From assembly GCA_020350725.1 (NCBI GenBank), contig CP070719.1:781026-845025 (forward strand): a DNA stretch of 64,000 nt, given 5' to 3'. The position numbers were made by a program, and so were the translations under genes. Positions 53,612 through 62,515 of the stretch are shown piece by piece. The DNA is from a bacterium (GTDB lineage Bacteria > BMS3Abin14). The notes under the pieces are model-generated. The model made no database searches. It was not told the DNA's origin and saw only the letters and a program-made list of their open reading frames with translations. How positions within the stretch are numbered: position 1 is the first letter of the stretch; every line of letters begins with the position of its first letter.

Positions 53612-53676
53612 AGAGGGGAAAACCGAGCCGCAGCGGCGTTGACGGTCAACCGGGAACCGGAAACTGAAAACCGTCT

Positions 53677-55383
53677 TCAGGGCAGCGCGTTGAGGCTCGC
53701 ATTCAGCAGTTCGATCACATAGAGCGGGTTGTGATACCCGAGGCTGCCGTCCTCGACGACTATGTCGTAGTTGTAGGCCGCCGCCCTCACGGTCGCCGAG
53801 ACGGAGGCCATCCCCTCCAGGTCGAACAGGCCCTGGCTCGGGTCGAAGGAGCCGCCGGCGGCCTGGATCTTCCCCTTCAGGTCCCCCAGCATTCCGAGGA
53901 TCTCCGTCTGTAAGGCTTCGACCTCACCGTCGCCGTCGTAGTCGTTGTTCGTGTACAGGGGGGCGTGAGCGGTCCCCGAGAACATGAGCGAGGAGAACTG
54001 GAAAGACCCGATAGTCGTGTCCACGTAGGAAAAGGACGACCCGTCGGAAAGCAGGAGATCCGACGGAGCGTGACAGCCCTTCAGGGCCGGATTGGCCGGG
54101 TCGGCGGACGGGGCCATACAGCCCTCGAGGCGGGGCAGGAAGGCGTGGCCGGTGGTGGCCTTCTGGGGGTACTCGCCCAGGTCAACGTCACCGGCGACAA
54201 CGTAGTGACACTGGATGCAACCCGCGCCGATGGCGGCATGGGCCGAGTCGGTGGCCGTGAAACCGGGCAGGTTCTCAACTCCCCTGAGGGAGTCATTGGC
54301 GGCGTTCTGAACGCCCTCAAAGATCTCCTTCTGGGGATGACGGGGGGTCTCGAGGCCCGAGGTGTCGATCTGACCGGATCCCACGTCCGACGGAAGCAGC
54401 CGCACGTTGTGGCACTGGCTGCAGATGTTGGTGGAATCAAAGGAAAATCTGATGTTGTCGGCGTTTGCCGTCTCATGGGAGGGGTGGCATGTGATGCACG
54501 AGACCTGGGACAGGGCTCCGCTGCCGGGCAGGGGCGGTGGATTTGTCAGATCCGCGTCTCCGGTCTCGGAGACGATCCGGTCGATCTCCCCCTGGCTGGA
54601 GGCCCAGCCGGTATCATCGTGGGCGAAGAAACGGACGAACCCCTCCACCGAGTGGCAGGCGGCGCACGGCTGTCCCCTCAGGACGCCGGTCATGAGGCCC
54701 TGGATCGTCTCCACCACCAGAGAGTCGGAATGGCCGTCATCAAAGACCAGGGCCGTGCCGTCACCGCCGAACCACTCGGCGAACTGGTTGGCGAGAAGAT
54801 CTCCCGGCGAGGCCCCGCCCGCGTGCTGGTCCGGACTGTGGCAGGGGCCGCACGATGTCAGGTGGTACGGATTGCCGTAGACGGGGGAGATGGTGCTGTC
54901 AAGCGGTGCGCGGTGGTTCCCGATCACCGGAAGGGTTCCGGCGTAGGCGTAATGCTCCGTCCCGGTGCCATGGCACCCCTCGCATCCGGGCATCGGCCTC
55001 GGAGTAAGACCGACGGCGGCCAGCGCGGTACCGCTCACCGGGTTCGAGACGGTGGTGAACAGAAAGGCCGCGTCATCGGCCAGATCGGCGACGGGGTCGT
55101 GGCACGGGGAGCAATCGGCGTTGAGCCCGTCGGTGGTGGCGGGTATCGCGCTGGTGTTGCCGTGATCGGCCAGGGCCCACGACACGGCCGGATTGAAGCC
55201 GGGAAACGACCCGTTGGTAGCGACAAGGGCATCGTGACAGCCCGAGAACAGGCACTCCAGCGTTCCCTTGAAACCAAGTTCGGCAACCGGCCCTCCACCC
55301 TCCTTGGGGTTATACCCGCATGAGGCGGCGGCCGCGGCGCCGAACAGGGCCACGATGATCAACAGGCGTCTTTTCAATGACAT
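53677..55383 (-). CDS. Multihaem c-type cytochrome lipoprotein
   Basis: About 568 residues from ATG 55383, overlapping the stop of the ten-haem gene. Signal and lipobox (LFGAAAAASC) suggest an outer-membrane lipoprotein. Haem motifs: seven CxxCH (CSPCH, CEGCH, CGPCH, CAACH, CITCH, CSQCH, CIQCH), one CX4CH (CLFSGCH, near 45) and one possible CX14CH before the C-terminal domain. The C-terminus has AAYNYDIVVEDGSLGYHNPLYV, a motif seen in several large multihaem cytochromes. It is the outer, surface-facing candidate of a three-gene electron conduit. Confidence 0.88.
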   Translation of the reverse strand: MSLKRRLLIIVALFGAAAAASCGYNPKEGGGPVAELGFKGTLECLFSGCHDALVATNGSFPGFNPAVSWALADHGNTSAIPATTDGLNADCSPCHDPVADLADDAAFLFTTVSNPVSGTALAAVGLTPRPMPGCEGCHGTGTEHYAYAGTLPVIGNHRAPLDSTISPVYGNPYHLTSCGPCHSPDQHAGGASPGDLLANQFAEWFGGDGTALVFDDGHSDSLVVETIQGLMTGVLRGQPCAACHSVEGFVRFFAHDDTGWASSQGEIDRIVSETGDADLTNPPPLPGSGALSQVSCITCHPSHETANADNIRFSFDSTNICSQCHNVRLLPSDVGSGQIDTSGLETPRHPQKEIFEGVQNAANDSLRGVENLPGFTATDSAHAAIGAGCIQCHYVVAGDVDLGEYPQKATTGHAFLPRLEGCMAPSADPANPALKGCHAPSDLLLSDGSSFSYVDTTIGSFQFSSLMFSGTAHAPLYTNNDYDGDGEVEALQTEILGMLGDLKGKIQAAGGSFDPSQGLFDLEGMASVSATVRAAAYNYDIVVEDGSLGYHNPLYVIELLNASLNALP

Positions 55384-56234
55384 TCCGCGCACACCTCCGG
55401 AGCCTCTTTCCGGAATTTGGCCTGGATGCTCCTCCAGTTCCGGGGATGGGGGCTGACCCTCAACCCTGTCACCGCCGAGTGGCAGTCCTTACAGACGGAT
55501 CCGTCCGGGTGGCAGGATTGGCATGACCTCAGGGACCGTTTGGCCTCCCTGGCATGGGCGGCACTCCAGTCGCGGGAGGACAGGGCCCCGTCCGGATGGC
55601 AGTCCTGGCATTGGGCCAGGGAAAACTGTTCGTGGAGCGGACCGCCGGCGCCGGCCTCTATCTTCGTCCAGCTTTCCCTGTGGGACACCGTTTTCAGGCG
55701 GTTCTTGCCGCGATAGGTGTCGTGACAGTCGCTGCAGAACTCCTCGGCATGACACACGTAGCACTCCTCGATCCGTCCTCCGGTGGTCTTCAACGGGTGG
55801 ACGATGCGGAATCGGGAGGTGTGGGATCTGGGCACACTATCTGTCCGGACGGTGCGCCTGGTCAGGTCGGGAGCCAACTCCCCTCCCTCGTGGCAGTCGG
55901 TGCAGAAGGAGAGGGTGTGGCAACTCCGGCACTGGGCATCGGGTTCGGACGAGTCCCTGCCGTGCTGACGGACCCACAGGGGCGTGTGGGTCCTGGTGGG
56001 GCCGAGATCTGTCTCCTCCAGGTCCACCTCCTCGTGACAGGGCAGACAGACCTGCGGGGACGGGATGATGCTCTGGGCACCGGTCACGTGGCAGGTTACG
56101 CATTCGGAGGCGCCTTTTTCCTCGTGGACCTTGTGCGAGAATCGCATGGCCCACGAGACCGTCGGCACCAGCGCCGCGGCCACCAGGACAGCTGCGGCCG
56201 ACATCCTCAGATTATAACCACTGCGGTCACTCAT
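55374..56234 (-). CDS. Periplasmic ten-haem c-type cytochrome
   Basis: About 286 residues from ATG 56234 (GGAG 7 bases upstream); the frame extends to 56387 inside the porin gene. An N-terminal signal (MSAAAVLVAAALVPTVSWA) is followed by ten CxxCH motifs (CVTCH, CLPCH, CRSCH, CTDCH, CYVCH, CSDCH, CQDCH, CQSCH, CKDCH, CAECH), the last being the final residues of the protein. It would carry electrons across the periplasm to or through the porin. It sits 1 base after the porin gene and overlaps the lipoprotein gene. Confidence 0.92.
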   Translation of the reverse strand: MSDRSGYNLRMSAAAVLVAAALVPTVSWAMRFSHKVHEEKGASECVTCHVTGAQSIIPSPQVCLPCHEEVDLEETDLGPTRTHTPLWVRQHGRDSSEPDAQCRSCHTLSFCTDCHEGGELAPDLTRRTVRTDSVPRSHTSRFRIVHPLKTTGGRIEECYVCHAEEFCSDCHDTYRGKNRLKTVSHRESWTKIEAGAGGPLHEQFSLAQCQDCHPDGALSSRDWSAAHAREAKRSLRSCQSCHPDGSVCKDCHSAVTGLRVSPHPRNWRSIQAKFRKEAPEVCAECH

Positions 56235-56235
56235 T

Positions 56236-57453
56236 TTAGAACTCCACTGACAGAGCCAGTCTGGTCGCCAACGTGGGCTCCTCCAGTACATCGTCGTCGG
56301 ACTGCTCGACACGCAGCGACAGCCCTGTCCCCGACGAAGGTTTCCACTGCCCGCCAAGATAGCCCATATAGCTGGTGACGCTTTCATCGCCTTCAGGCTC
56401 GGTGGTGCTGATGTCCGCTCCCGCCCCCACTTTCAGCTTCGGGTGGACGTAGGTTGATGCGCCCAGGGAGATCTCGAGGAGTTCGCCTCCCGCACCCGTG
56501 TGCTGTTTAAAATCCACCGAGAGTGTGGATCGGCCGGGACTCCACCTTCCCCCTATATTGTATCGCTTGCCGTTCTCTCCGCTGCCGTACGACTCAACGG
56601 CATACTCCCAGGTGTATCGCGTGTTCCGGTTGGGCGTAAAGAGCAGGGAGAACAGGGTGGTCTCTGCCGCGTCCACGGCGAAAACACTGTAGATCGAGTC
56701 GGCCTCGAACTGGGAGACGCTCTGGGAATATTCCACGACGGCCGTGATCAGATCGGAGAGGAGCATGCGTGTTCCCAGGAGGATCTCGTGGTAGGTTTCG
56801 GACATCAGGTCGTAGTTAAGGAAGACATAGGCTTTCGTGTAGCGAAACCAGGAATAGGTCCAGTCCACAGCCAGGAGCTCCTCCATTACGCCCCCGTCAT
56901 CCGAGGTCTGAGCGTAATCGAGGGACAGGGTCATGCCGGGACGGAGCAGATAGTCCACGCCGATGCCGAATGTCTCCTCATCCTCTGGGTCGTCGTCGGA
57001 TATGTCGGAGATGAGCCCCCATCGGGCAGTGACGGCGAAGGGATCCCTTCCCACGGAGATGGCGACGCCGTCGATGATGGCCGCCCCGGTGAGAGCGCTG
57101 ATCGCCTGTCGACCGAGGGTAAACCAACCCTCGGCTCCCGGTTTCGTGACGGTCAGTGCGAGGGAGTAGAGCCTTTGAAGATCATCGTCGCCTGCCTCGA
57201 CCTCCTCCTCCATCGAGGCGACCCTCCCCGCCCCCTCCAGATCCAGACGGAACCCGCCCGTTTCCCCGCCGGTTCTCAGGTCCAGGTACTGGGCGACGGA
57301 GGAATTGGCGGCCCCGTCCTCCTCCTCCCAGCTGTTGATGACGGAGACGGAACGCGCCAGGGCGGCCGCCGGCGATAAAGAGGGCTTCGCCAGGACTGAA
57401 CCCACCAGGAGCAGGAAGGTCAACGACAATTTCAGGGGGCGCTTTAAAGTCAA
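56236..57453 (-). CDS. Outer-membrane porin of a porin-cytochrome complex
   Basis: 405 residues with a signal peptide (SLTFLLLVGSVLAKPSLSPAAALA). The rest shows many short amphipathic strands with aromatic girdles (DLLRPGMTLSLDYAQTS, WFRYTKAYVFLNYDLM, TRYTWEYAVESYG) and ends in F (LSVEF), typical of a large beta-barrel of perhaps 16-20 strands. It is first in an operon with two multihaem cytochromes, which is the gene order logic of porin-cytochrome conduits (for example OmbB-OmaB-OmcB of Geobacter), although sequence relation to those was not recognised. Confidence 0.85.
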   Translation of the reverse strand: MTLKRPLKLSLTFLLLVGSVLAKPSLSPAAALARSVSVINSWEEEDGAANSSVAQYLDLRTGGETGGFRLDLEGAGRVASMEEEVEAGDDDLQRLYSLALTVTKPGAEGWFTLGRQAISALTGAAIIDGVAISVGRDPFAVTARWGLISDISDDDPEDEETFGIGVDYLLRPGMTLSLDYAQTSDDGGVMEELLAVDWTYSWFRYTKAYVFLNYDLMSETYHEILLGTRMLLSDLITAVVEYSQSVSQFEADSIYSVFAVDAAETTLFSLLFTPNRNTRYTWEYAVESYGSGENGKRYNIGGRWSPGRSTLSVDFKQHTGAGGELLEISLGASTYVHPKLKVGAGADISTTEPEGDESVTSYMGYLGGQWKPSSGTGLSLRVEQSDDDVLEEPTLATRLALSVEF

Positions 57454-57724
57454 GGGTCGTAATCCCCCCTAAGGGGCTTCGAGGGTACGGTTGCCGGTCT
57501 CGAGACAACCACAGGACCGGCTCTTTCGAGGGTTTCAGCCGTTAAGATTTACATCAGGGTCGCCGGGTTGTCAAAAGGTTTGACCGGACAGCCAGGACAG
57601 CCGGCCGCTGGTGGGAAACGGATTTTCGCCGGGCAGTCAGCCGCCGTTTGCGCAACGGATGGAACCGCCCGGCGGGAGGGTGTTTAACAGGGGATGTGGG
57701 CAGGCTTAAGTCGCCGGCATCCGT

Positions 57725-58051
57725 TCAGTGCCGTGTTCGGTTGGCGGGGTCGTCGATCACGGGGCGACCCGCAGACAGGGAGGGTTCCCTGCTCTGCTCC
57801 TCGGAGATCTCGGAGGCCAGATCATGGAGGATGTGCGCCGGCTCAGAGTCCTCAAACAGGGTTGCCATGTAGAAAGCCATCGTCATGATCCTGTGCATCG
57901 CGTCTTCCACAACTTCGGCCGCCTTTGCGCCCGTTTCGGCTGTGCCTATCTCACTGATCGCCCAGGTCAGGTAGCTCTCCATGTCCGTTTTGATGTCGCA
58001 GAGGTAGGTGGTGATCTCGTCTCTGAGTTCGTCGTCTATCCAGTTCTTCAA
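57725..58051 (-). CDS. Small protein of unknown function
   Basis: About 108 residues from a TTG at 58051, chosen because GGGAGG lies 7 bases upstream; an ATG at 58087 lacks a ribosome site. The protein is helical and acidic (NWIDDELRDEITTYLCDIKTDMESYLTWAISEIG; EDAMHRIMTMAFYMATLFEDSE). No family recognised. It stands alone between the porin operon and the M16 peptidase gene. Confidence 0.5.
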   Translation of the reverse strand: MKNWIDDELRDEITTYLCDIKTDMESYLTWAISEIGTAETGAKAAEVVEDAMHRIMTMAFYMATLFEDSEPAHILHDLASEISEEQSREPSLSAGRPVIDDPANRTRH

Positions 58052-58400
58052 TTGATGGCCTCCCTGACAGACTCTTTGCCGATCCATCGATCGGCCCATG
58101 TTCGGCCTGTCTGTCAACTCCCTGATATAGGGAAAAGGGCTCCATGTCAAGAAACTCCTTTGAACGGCCTGCCGGATACCCGTCAGGCACCGCGGCACCT
58201 CTTCCGGCATCCGCCGCCCCCCTCCCTCGGGGACTTCCCCTGTTGCGGATGGACATCCACCCGTGTATGTTCAGAAAAGGGACCGGGCATGGTCAGCCGG
58301 GAGCCTGATCCTCTCCTTTCGGACGCGAAGGGCGATACTGCAGGTCCAACCGGCGTCGGGTCACCTGAATTCGGATCATGGATTGCTCGCGGAGTCTGCC
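58052..58400. other. Intergenic stretch upstream of the M16 peptidase
   Basis: 349 bases without a convincing gene; open frames here are extensions of flanking genes. Probably holds divergent promoters, none clear enough to place. Confidence 0.4.
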
Positions 58401-60992
58401 ATGCACATGAACCGCCGGAAGTCTCTTCTCCTTCTTTTGCCGTTGCTCGTCTGCCTCGCCTTCCCGCACGCGGCGGGCGCCTTCTCGCCTCCCGAGGACC
58501 TGTCCGGCCATCACGTTCTGAGCAACGGCCTCGACGTCAGGCTCATGCCCGATCCGGCAACGCCCCTGGTGGCCGCCCTGGTCCTGGTCAAAACGGGGTA
58601 CGCTACGGAAAACACCTCGAACAGCGGGTACACCCACCTCCTCGAACACCTCGTGTTCGCCGGCACAGACGGAAGAAGCAAGGAGCAGATCACTCGTGAA
58701 ATAGAGGACCTGGGCGGGTACCTAAACGGTTTCACCAGGGACGACTACGCCGGCTATCTCGTGGTGGGCCACAGGGATCACCTGTCCTCCCTTCTCGAGA
58801 TCCTCTCCGACATGTTGTTCCATTCCATCCTGGAAGAGGAAAGCATTGCCGAGGCGAGGGAGGTGGTTCTTGAGGAGATCCGCCAGCAGAGGAGCCGGCC
58901 GGGTCTGCGGGGAAGCGAGGTGTTCCAGTCCCTTCTCTACCGGGGTTCATCCTACGCGAGAACAGGACTCGGCAACCTGAAGACCGTTGCCGAGGTGTCA
59001 CGAAACGCCCTGGCAACCTACTACCGTAGAACCTATCGGCCCGACAATATGATCCTCCTCATGGCGGGAGGGCTGTCCCCGGACGAGACCCTCGAGATCA
59101 TCGACCGGACCTTTGGGGACGAGGATACCGGCGGCGAGGAGATCCCCGTTCTCCCGGCGCCGCCCCTGGCCGGCCAGCGGGTCTATACCGTAAAAAGCGA
59201 CGCACCGGGGGTCCGCGTCATGGTGGGCTTTACAGGACCCGACCCAAGGAGCGGCGACGCCGAATCCCTGGAACTGCTCGGAGCGGTTCTGGGAGGAAGC
59301 GGAGGCATCCTCGACAGGGCCCTCGAGGATGCCGGCCTACGTCCCCGTTCCGTCTCGGCCTATCTGGCGATCAACAGGGGGTTCTCGCGGTTCGTCTGCT
59401 CGGCCGCTTTTCCCGACAACTCCGATCCCAACGGGGCCCTGCAGGTCATGCTCAGGGCCATAAAGGGGGCGGCCGAGGCTGGATTGCCCCCGGCAAGGAT
59501 CAACGAGACCAGGGAAGCCCTGGTGTCCGGTGAGATAATGGGCCGCGAGAAACTCCACTACCACCTCATGGAGAAGGCCCAGTGGGCGGTGTCCGGGGCT
59601 CCCGGTCAGGGCTTCTCACCCGGCCGGTGGGACCATCTGAGCGCACAGGACATCGACCGCGTAGCTCTCCGTTACCTGGTGGACACTCCCTTTGCCGCCC
59701 TGTTCGTCATGCCCGGAACCGAAAACGGCCGATGGGACGGCGGCGGGGGAGCGATCTCAAGGGCGAAGTCCACCCTGGACAACGGCCTCACGGTCATCGC
59801 GGAACAGAGGCCGGGATCAGAGGTGTTCGCCCTCCATCTCATGACGCGGCGAAGGGGATCGATGGAGCCGGAAGGAATGAGCGGCATTGCCGACTTCCTC
59901 CACCGAATGCTGACCATGGGGACCTTTGACCGGACAAAGGATGACATCGAAGCCGAACTGAGGGCGCTGGGCGTTTCCCTGTCGACGGCCGGTAACCCCA
60001 CTGTGCCCTTCGGGGATTTCTACACGTCACTAACCTATTCCTACATACGGGCGGAGTGCGTGAGGGACAGGGCGAAGAAGATGGTCGAACTCCTGGCGGA
60101 CCTGGTGAGGAATCCATCCTTCCCCGAGGAGAGGATGGAGGAAACACGCTCCATGGTCCGGGATTACATCGCCTACAGGGACACCTCTCCCGGCAAGGCT
60201 GCGTCGGCCGCCCTGTCTGACCGGCTTTACCGCGGGGTCCTCCCGGCGGACGTTCTCGGAACCGTCGAATCCATCAATGCCATTACCCGGGAGGATCTTT
60301 CGACGTTCCACGGCCGGTACCTCTCCGGCCGGAATATCATCCTGTCCGTTGTCAGCGGCCTCGAGCCCCAGCAGTCCATCGAACTGATGGAATCGTACTT
60401 CTCCCAGCTCCCGCCCGGCGAGGGCCTGGGAGACCCCGAACTGACGGAGACAGCCGACTCCGAAGTGATAACCCTGACCCTGGGCAAGGCCCAGGGTGCC
60501 CTGACGGCCGGTATGGTCGGCCCGGAGGTCGAGCCCGGTGATCTCCCCGCCCTGGCCATCGCCTCAGGCCTTCTCAACGACAGACTCAGCCGGGAACTGA
60601 GAGAGCGGGAGGGTCTGGCCTACTCCGTGGGAGGTTTCATCGGCGGGGCCTACGGCCGGTCCGTTTTCAGGCTGTCCATGGGCACAGCCCAGGACAAGAT
60701 CGACAGCGCCCGACAGAGCGTGAGGCGTGAGATCGAGGCGCTCAAGGGGGCTGAGGTCACCCGGGAGGATCTCGACAGGAGGATCAATGCCCTGACCGGA
60801 AGGCTGCAGATGCGGATGATGTCGTCCATCAACCGGGCCTTCTATCTGGCGCTGGCGGAAAAAGAGGGTTTGAGCCACACCTTCGGCGAAGATTACCGGA
60901 CCCGCCTCCTGGCCCTCGAACCGGATGAGGTCGAGAGGGCCATCCGCAGATACCTTCCGGGGAAAAACCTGGTCGAAGTCGTCGTCCGCTAG
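58401..60992 (+). CDS. Secreted M16 family metallopeptidase, two-domain
   Basis: About 863 residues from ATG 58401 (GGAG 6 bases upstream). Signal peptide (SLLLLLPLLVCLAFPHAAGA). The first half is an active M16 domain: inverted zinc motif HLLEH (79-83) and the third ligand glutamate at about 158-159 (VVLEEI). The second half (from about 450) is a further pair of M16-like lobes without HxxEH (DFLHRMLTMGT in its place), as in other tandem M16 proteins where the second half forms the chamber. It would degrade peptides in the periplasm. It is followed 20 bases later by the hydrolase gene. Confidence 0.9.
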   Translation: MHMNRRKSLLLLLPLLVCLAFPHAAGAFSPPEDLSGHHVLSNGLDVRLMPDPATPLVAALVLVKTGYATENTSNSGYTHLLEHLVFAGTDGRSKEQITREIEDLGGYLNGFTRDDYAGYLVVGHRDHLSSLLEILSDMLFHSILEEESIAEAREVVLEEIRQQRSRPGLRGSEVFQSLLYRGSSYARTGLGNLKTVAEVSRNALATYYRRTYRPDNMILLMAGGLSPDETLEIIDRTFGDEDTGGEEIPVLPAPPLAGQRVYTVKSDAPGVRVMVGFTGPDPRSGDAESLELLGAVLGGSGGILDRALEDAGLRPRSVSAYLAINRGFSRFVCSAAFPDNSDPNGALQVMLRAIKGAAEAGLPPARINETREALVSGEIMGREKLHYHLMEKAQWAVSGAPGQGFSPGRWDHLSAQDIDRVALRYLVDTPFAALFVMPGTENGRWDGGGGAISRAKSTLDNGLTVIAEQRPGSEVFALHLMTRRRGSMEPEGMSGIADFLHRMLTMGTFDRTKDDIEAELRALGVSLSTAGNPTVPFGDFYTSLTYSYIRAECVRDRAKKMVELLADLVRNPSFPEERMEETRSMVRDYIAYRDTSPGKAASAALSDRLYRGVLPADVLGTVESINAITREDLSTFHGRYLSGRNIILSVVSGLEPQQSIELMESYFSQLPPGEGLGDPELTETADSEVITLTLGKAQGALTAGMVGPEVEPGDLPALAIASGLLNDRLSRELREREGLAYSVGGFIGGAYGRSVFRLSMGTAQDKIDSARQSVRREIEALKGAEVTREDLDRRINALTGRLQMRMMSSINRAFYLALAEKEGLSHTFGEDYRTRLLALEPDEVERAIRRYLPGKNLVEVVVR

Positions 60993-61012
60993 GTTGTGGG
61001 GGCGATCCGACC

Positions 61013-61834
61013 ATGAGGGTTCTCCTTGTCACCGCCGTTTTTGCCGCCCTCCTCTTCGGGTGGGTCAGATGGCAGGAGCGGGCGGCGGTCTTCTTCCCGA
61101 CACGGGGGATCGACGGCTACCCCAGGGGGATCGGGCTGTCCTCGGAGGACGTATTCATCGAAACCGCAGACGGCCTCCGCCTCCACGGCTGGTACGTTCA
61201 GGGGACCTCACCGGTCACCGTTCTGTGGCTTCACGGAAACGCCGGCAACATAGTCGACCGGCTGGACATCCTCGAGGCCATGACGGACCACCTCGGCGTG
61301 TCCAGCCTGTTGTTCGATTTCCGCGGTTACGGGATAAGCGAGGGACGCCCCTCGGAAAGGGGTCTGTATGCCGATGCCGGGGCTGCCTTCCGGTGGCTGA
61401 CCGGAGTAAAGGGAGTCGCCCCCGGCAACGTAGTCATCTACGGCCACTCCCTGGGCACGGCGGTGGCGGTCGATCTTTCCCTGGGTCCGGGCAGGGCCGC
61501 CGCCGCCGCTGTCCTGGAGAGCCCCTTCACCAGCGCAAGGGGGATGGCCAGGATGATATACGGCGGCCTGCCGGTGCACCTCCTGCTGAGCGTCAGGTTC
61601 GACAATGAGGGCCGGATCGGGAAGCTGTCGATGCCCTTGCTGGTCATCCACGGCGAAGCCGACACGGTGATCCCCATTGCTATGGGGAGAAGGGTCTTCG
61701 AGGCCGCCCCGGAGCCCAAACGCTTGCTGGCAGTCCCCGGGGGGGACCACAGCGACTGTTTTCTGGCGGGAGGGGAGAAATACTGGCAGGCCTGGCGGGA
61801 CCTTCTGGACCAGATCCAACCCGCCGAATCCTGA
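61013..61834 (+). CDS. Membrane-anchored alpha/beta hydrolase (BEM46-like)
   Basis: 273 residues with an N-terminal hydrophobic segment (LLVTAVFAALLFGWV). The fold is clear: VLWLHGNAGNIVDRL (oxyanion region, near 65), VIYGHSLGTAVAVDLS (nucleophile serine near 145), LLVIHGEADTVIPI (acid near 215) and PGGDHSDCFL (His near 245). Relatives in the FAM108/BEM46 group act on lipid-like or acyl esters. Probably co-transcribed with the M16 peptidase. Substrate unknown. Confidence 0.88.
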   Translation: MRVLLVTAVFAALLFGWVRWQERAAVFFPTRGIDGYPRGIGLSSEDVFIETADGLRLHGWYVQGTSPVTVLWLHGNAGNIVDRLDILEAMTDHLGVSSLLFDFRGYGISEGRPSERGLYADAGAAFRWLTGVKGVAPGNVVIYGHSLGTAVAVDLSLGPGRAAAAAVLESPFTSARGMARMIYGGLPVHLLLSVRFDNEGRIGKLSMPLLVIHGEADTVIPIAMGRRVFEAAPEPKRLLAVPGGDHSDCFLAGGEKYWQAWRDLLDQIQPAES

Positions 61835-61863
61835 TATCGGGGATCCAGAATCGAAAAAGACGG

Positions 61864-62024
61864 GTCACGGTTCACGGTTTACAGTTCACAGTTGAGACCG
61901 CCGTGATGAGTGATTCGTTAACCAATCCAAAATCCCAGATCCAAAATCCAAAATATATCTTTCGTTATTTGTGATTCGTGATTAGGTAACCAATCCAAAA
62001 TCTAAAACCCAAAATCCAAAACCG
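61864..62024. repeat. Three consecutive seven-base periodic tracts
   Basis: 61864-61898 reads GTCACGG, TTCACGG, TTTACAG, TTCACAG, TTGAGAC. 61922-61956 reads CCAATCC, AAAATCC, CAGATCC, AAAATCC, AAAATAT. 61990-62024 reads CCAATCC, AAAATCT, AAAACCC, AAAATCC, AAAACCG. All keep a strict 7-base step. Confidence 0.8.
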
Positions 62025-62051
62025 AAGACATCTCTGTGGCCCTCTGCCTGC

Positions 62052-62515
62052 CCCGAGCCTGCCGAGGGGTGGCGGCGTCTCAAGGGACGCCTCGGTGGTC
62101 CTCTGTGGTAAAGGTTATAATCATCGAGATTGCTTCACTCAGGTACCGGTTCGCAATGACAACCGCTTTTCTCGCCGCGACCCCGCGTCGGTCTTTCGCC
62201 CCACCGCCCCTTCGCCCCCTCTGGACCCTGGCCTCTGGACTCTGGACTCATTCCTGCCCCTCGCCCCACCGCTCCATCCCAATAACTGTGGCACTCTGTG
62301 GCGGTGTCTCAAGGGACACCTCTGTGGTCCTCTGTGGTAAAGGTTATAACCATCGAGATTGCTTCACTCAGGTATCGGTTCGCAATGACAACCGCTTTTC
62401 TCGCCGCGACCCCGCGTCGGTCTTTCGCCTGCCCTGAGCCTGTCGAAGGGCCCCACCGCCCTACCGCCCCTTCGCCCCCTCTGGACCCTGGACTCTGGAC
62501 TCTGGACTCAATTCC
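62052..62515. repeat. Tandem copies of a 229-base composite repeat
   Basis: Matching words recur at an offset of 229 bases (for example CAAGGGAC at 62081 and 62310; TGCTTCACTCAGG at 62131 and 62360). Each unit ends in four TCTGGAC-type 7-mers (62220-62247 and 62480-62507). The second unit, like copy A near 50.3 kb, also contains CCTGAGCCTGTCGAAGG. No gene lies in this patch; it runs into the 3' end of mutY. Confidence 0.88.

Noticed and set aside
53965..55323. 452-residue open frame on the plus strand
   Set aside because: Opposite the multihaem cytochrome; the CxxCH motifs identify the minus strand as coding.
57728..58699. 323-residue plus-strand frame across the small unknown gene and the M16 start
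   Set aside because: It overlaps two better-supported genes in other frames and shows no motif.
61864..62515. Possible CRISPR array in the repeat patch
   Set aside because: Units are 7 bases or 229 bases without regular unique spacers, and there are no cas genes.
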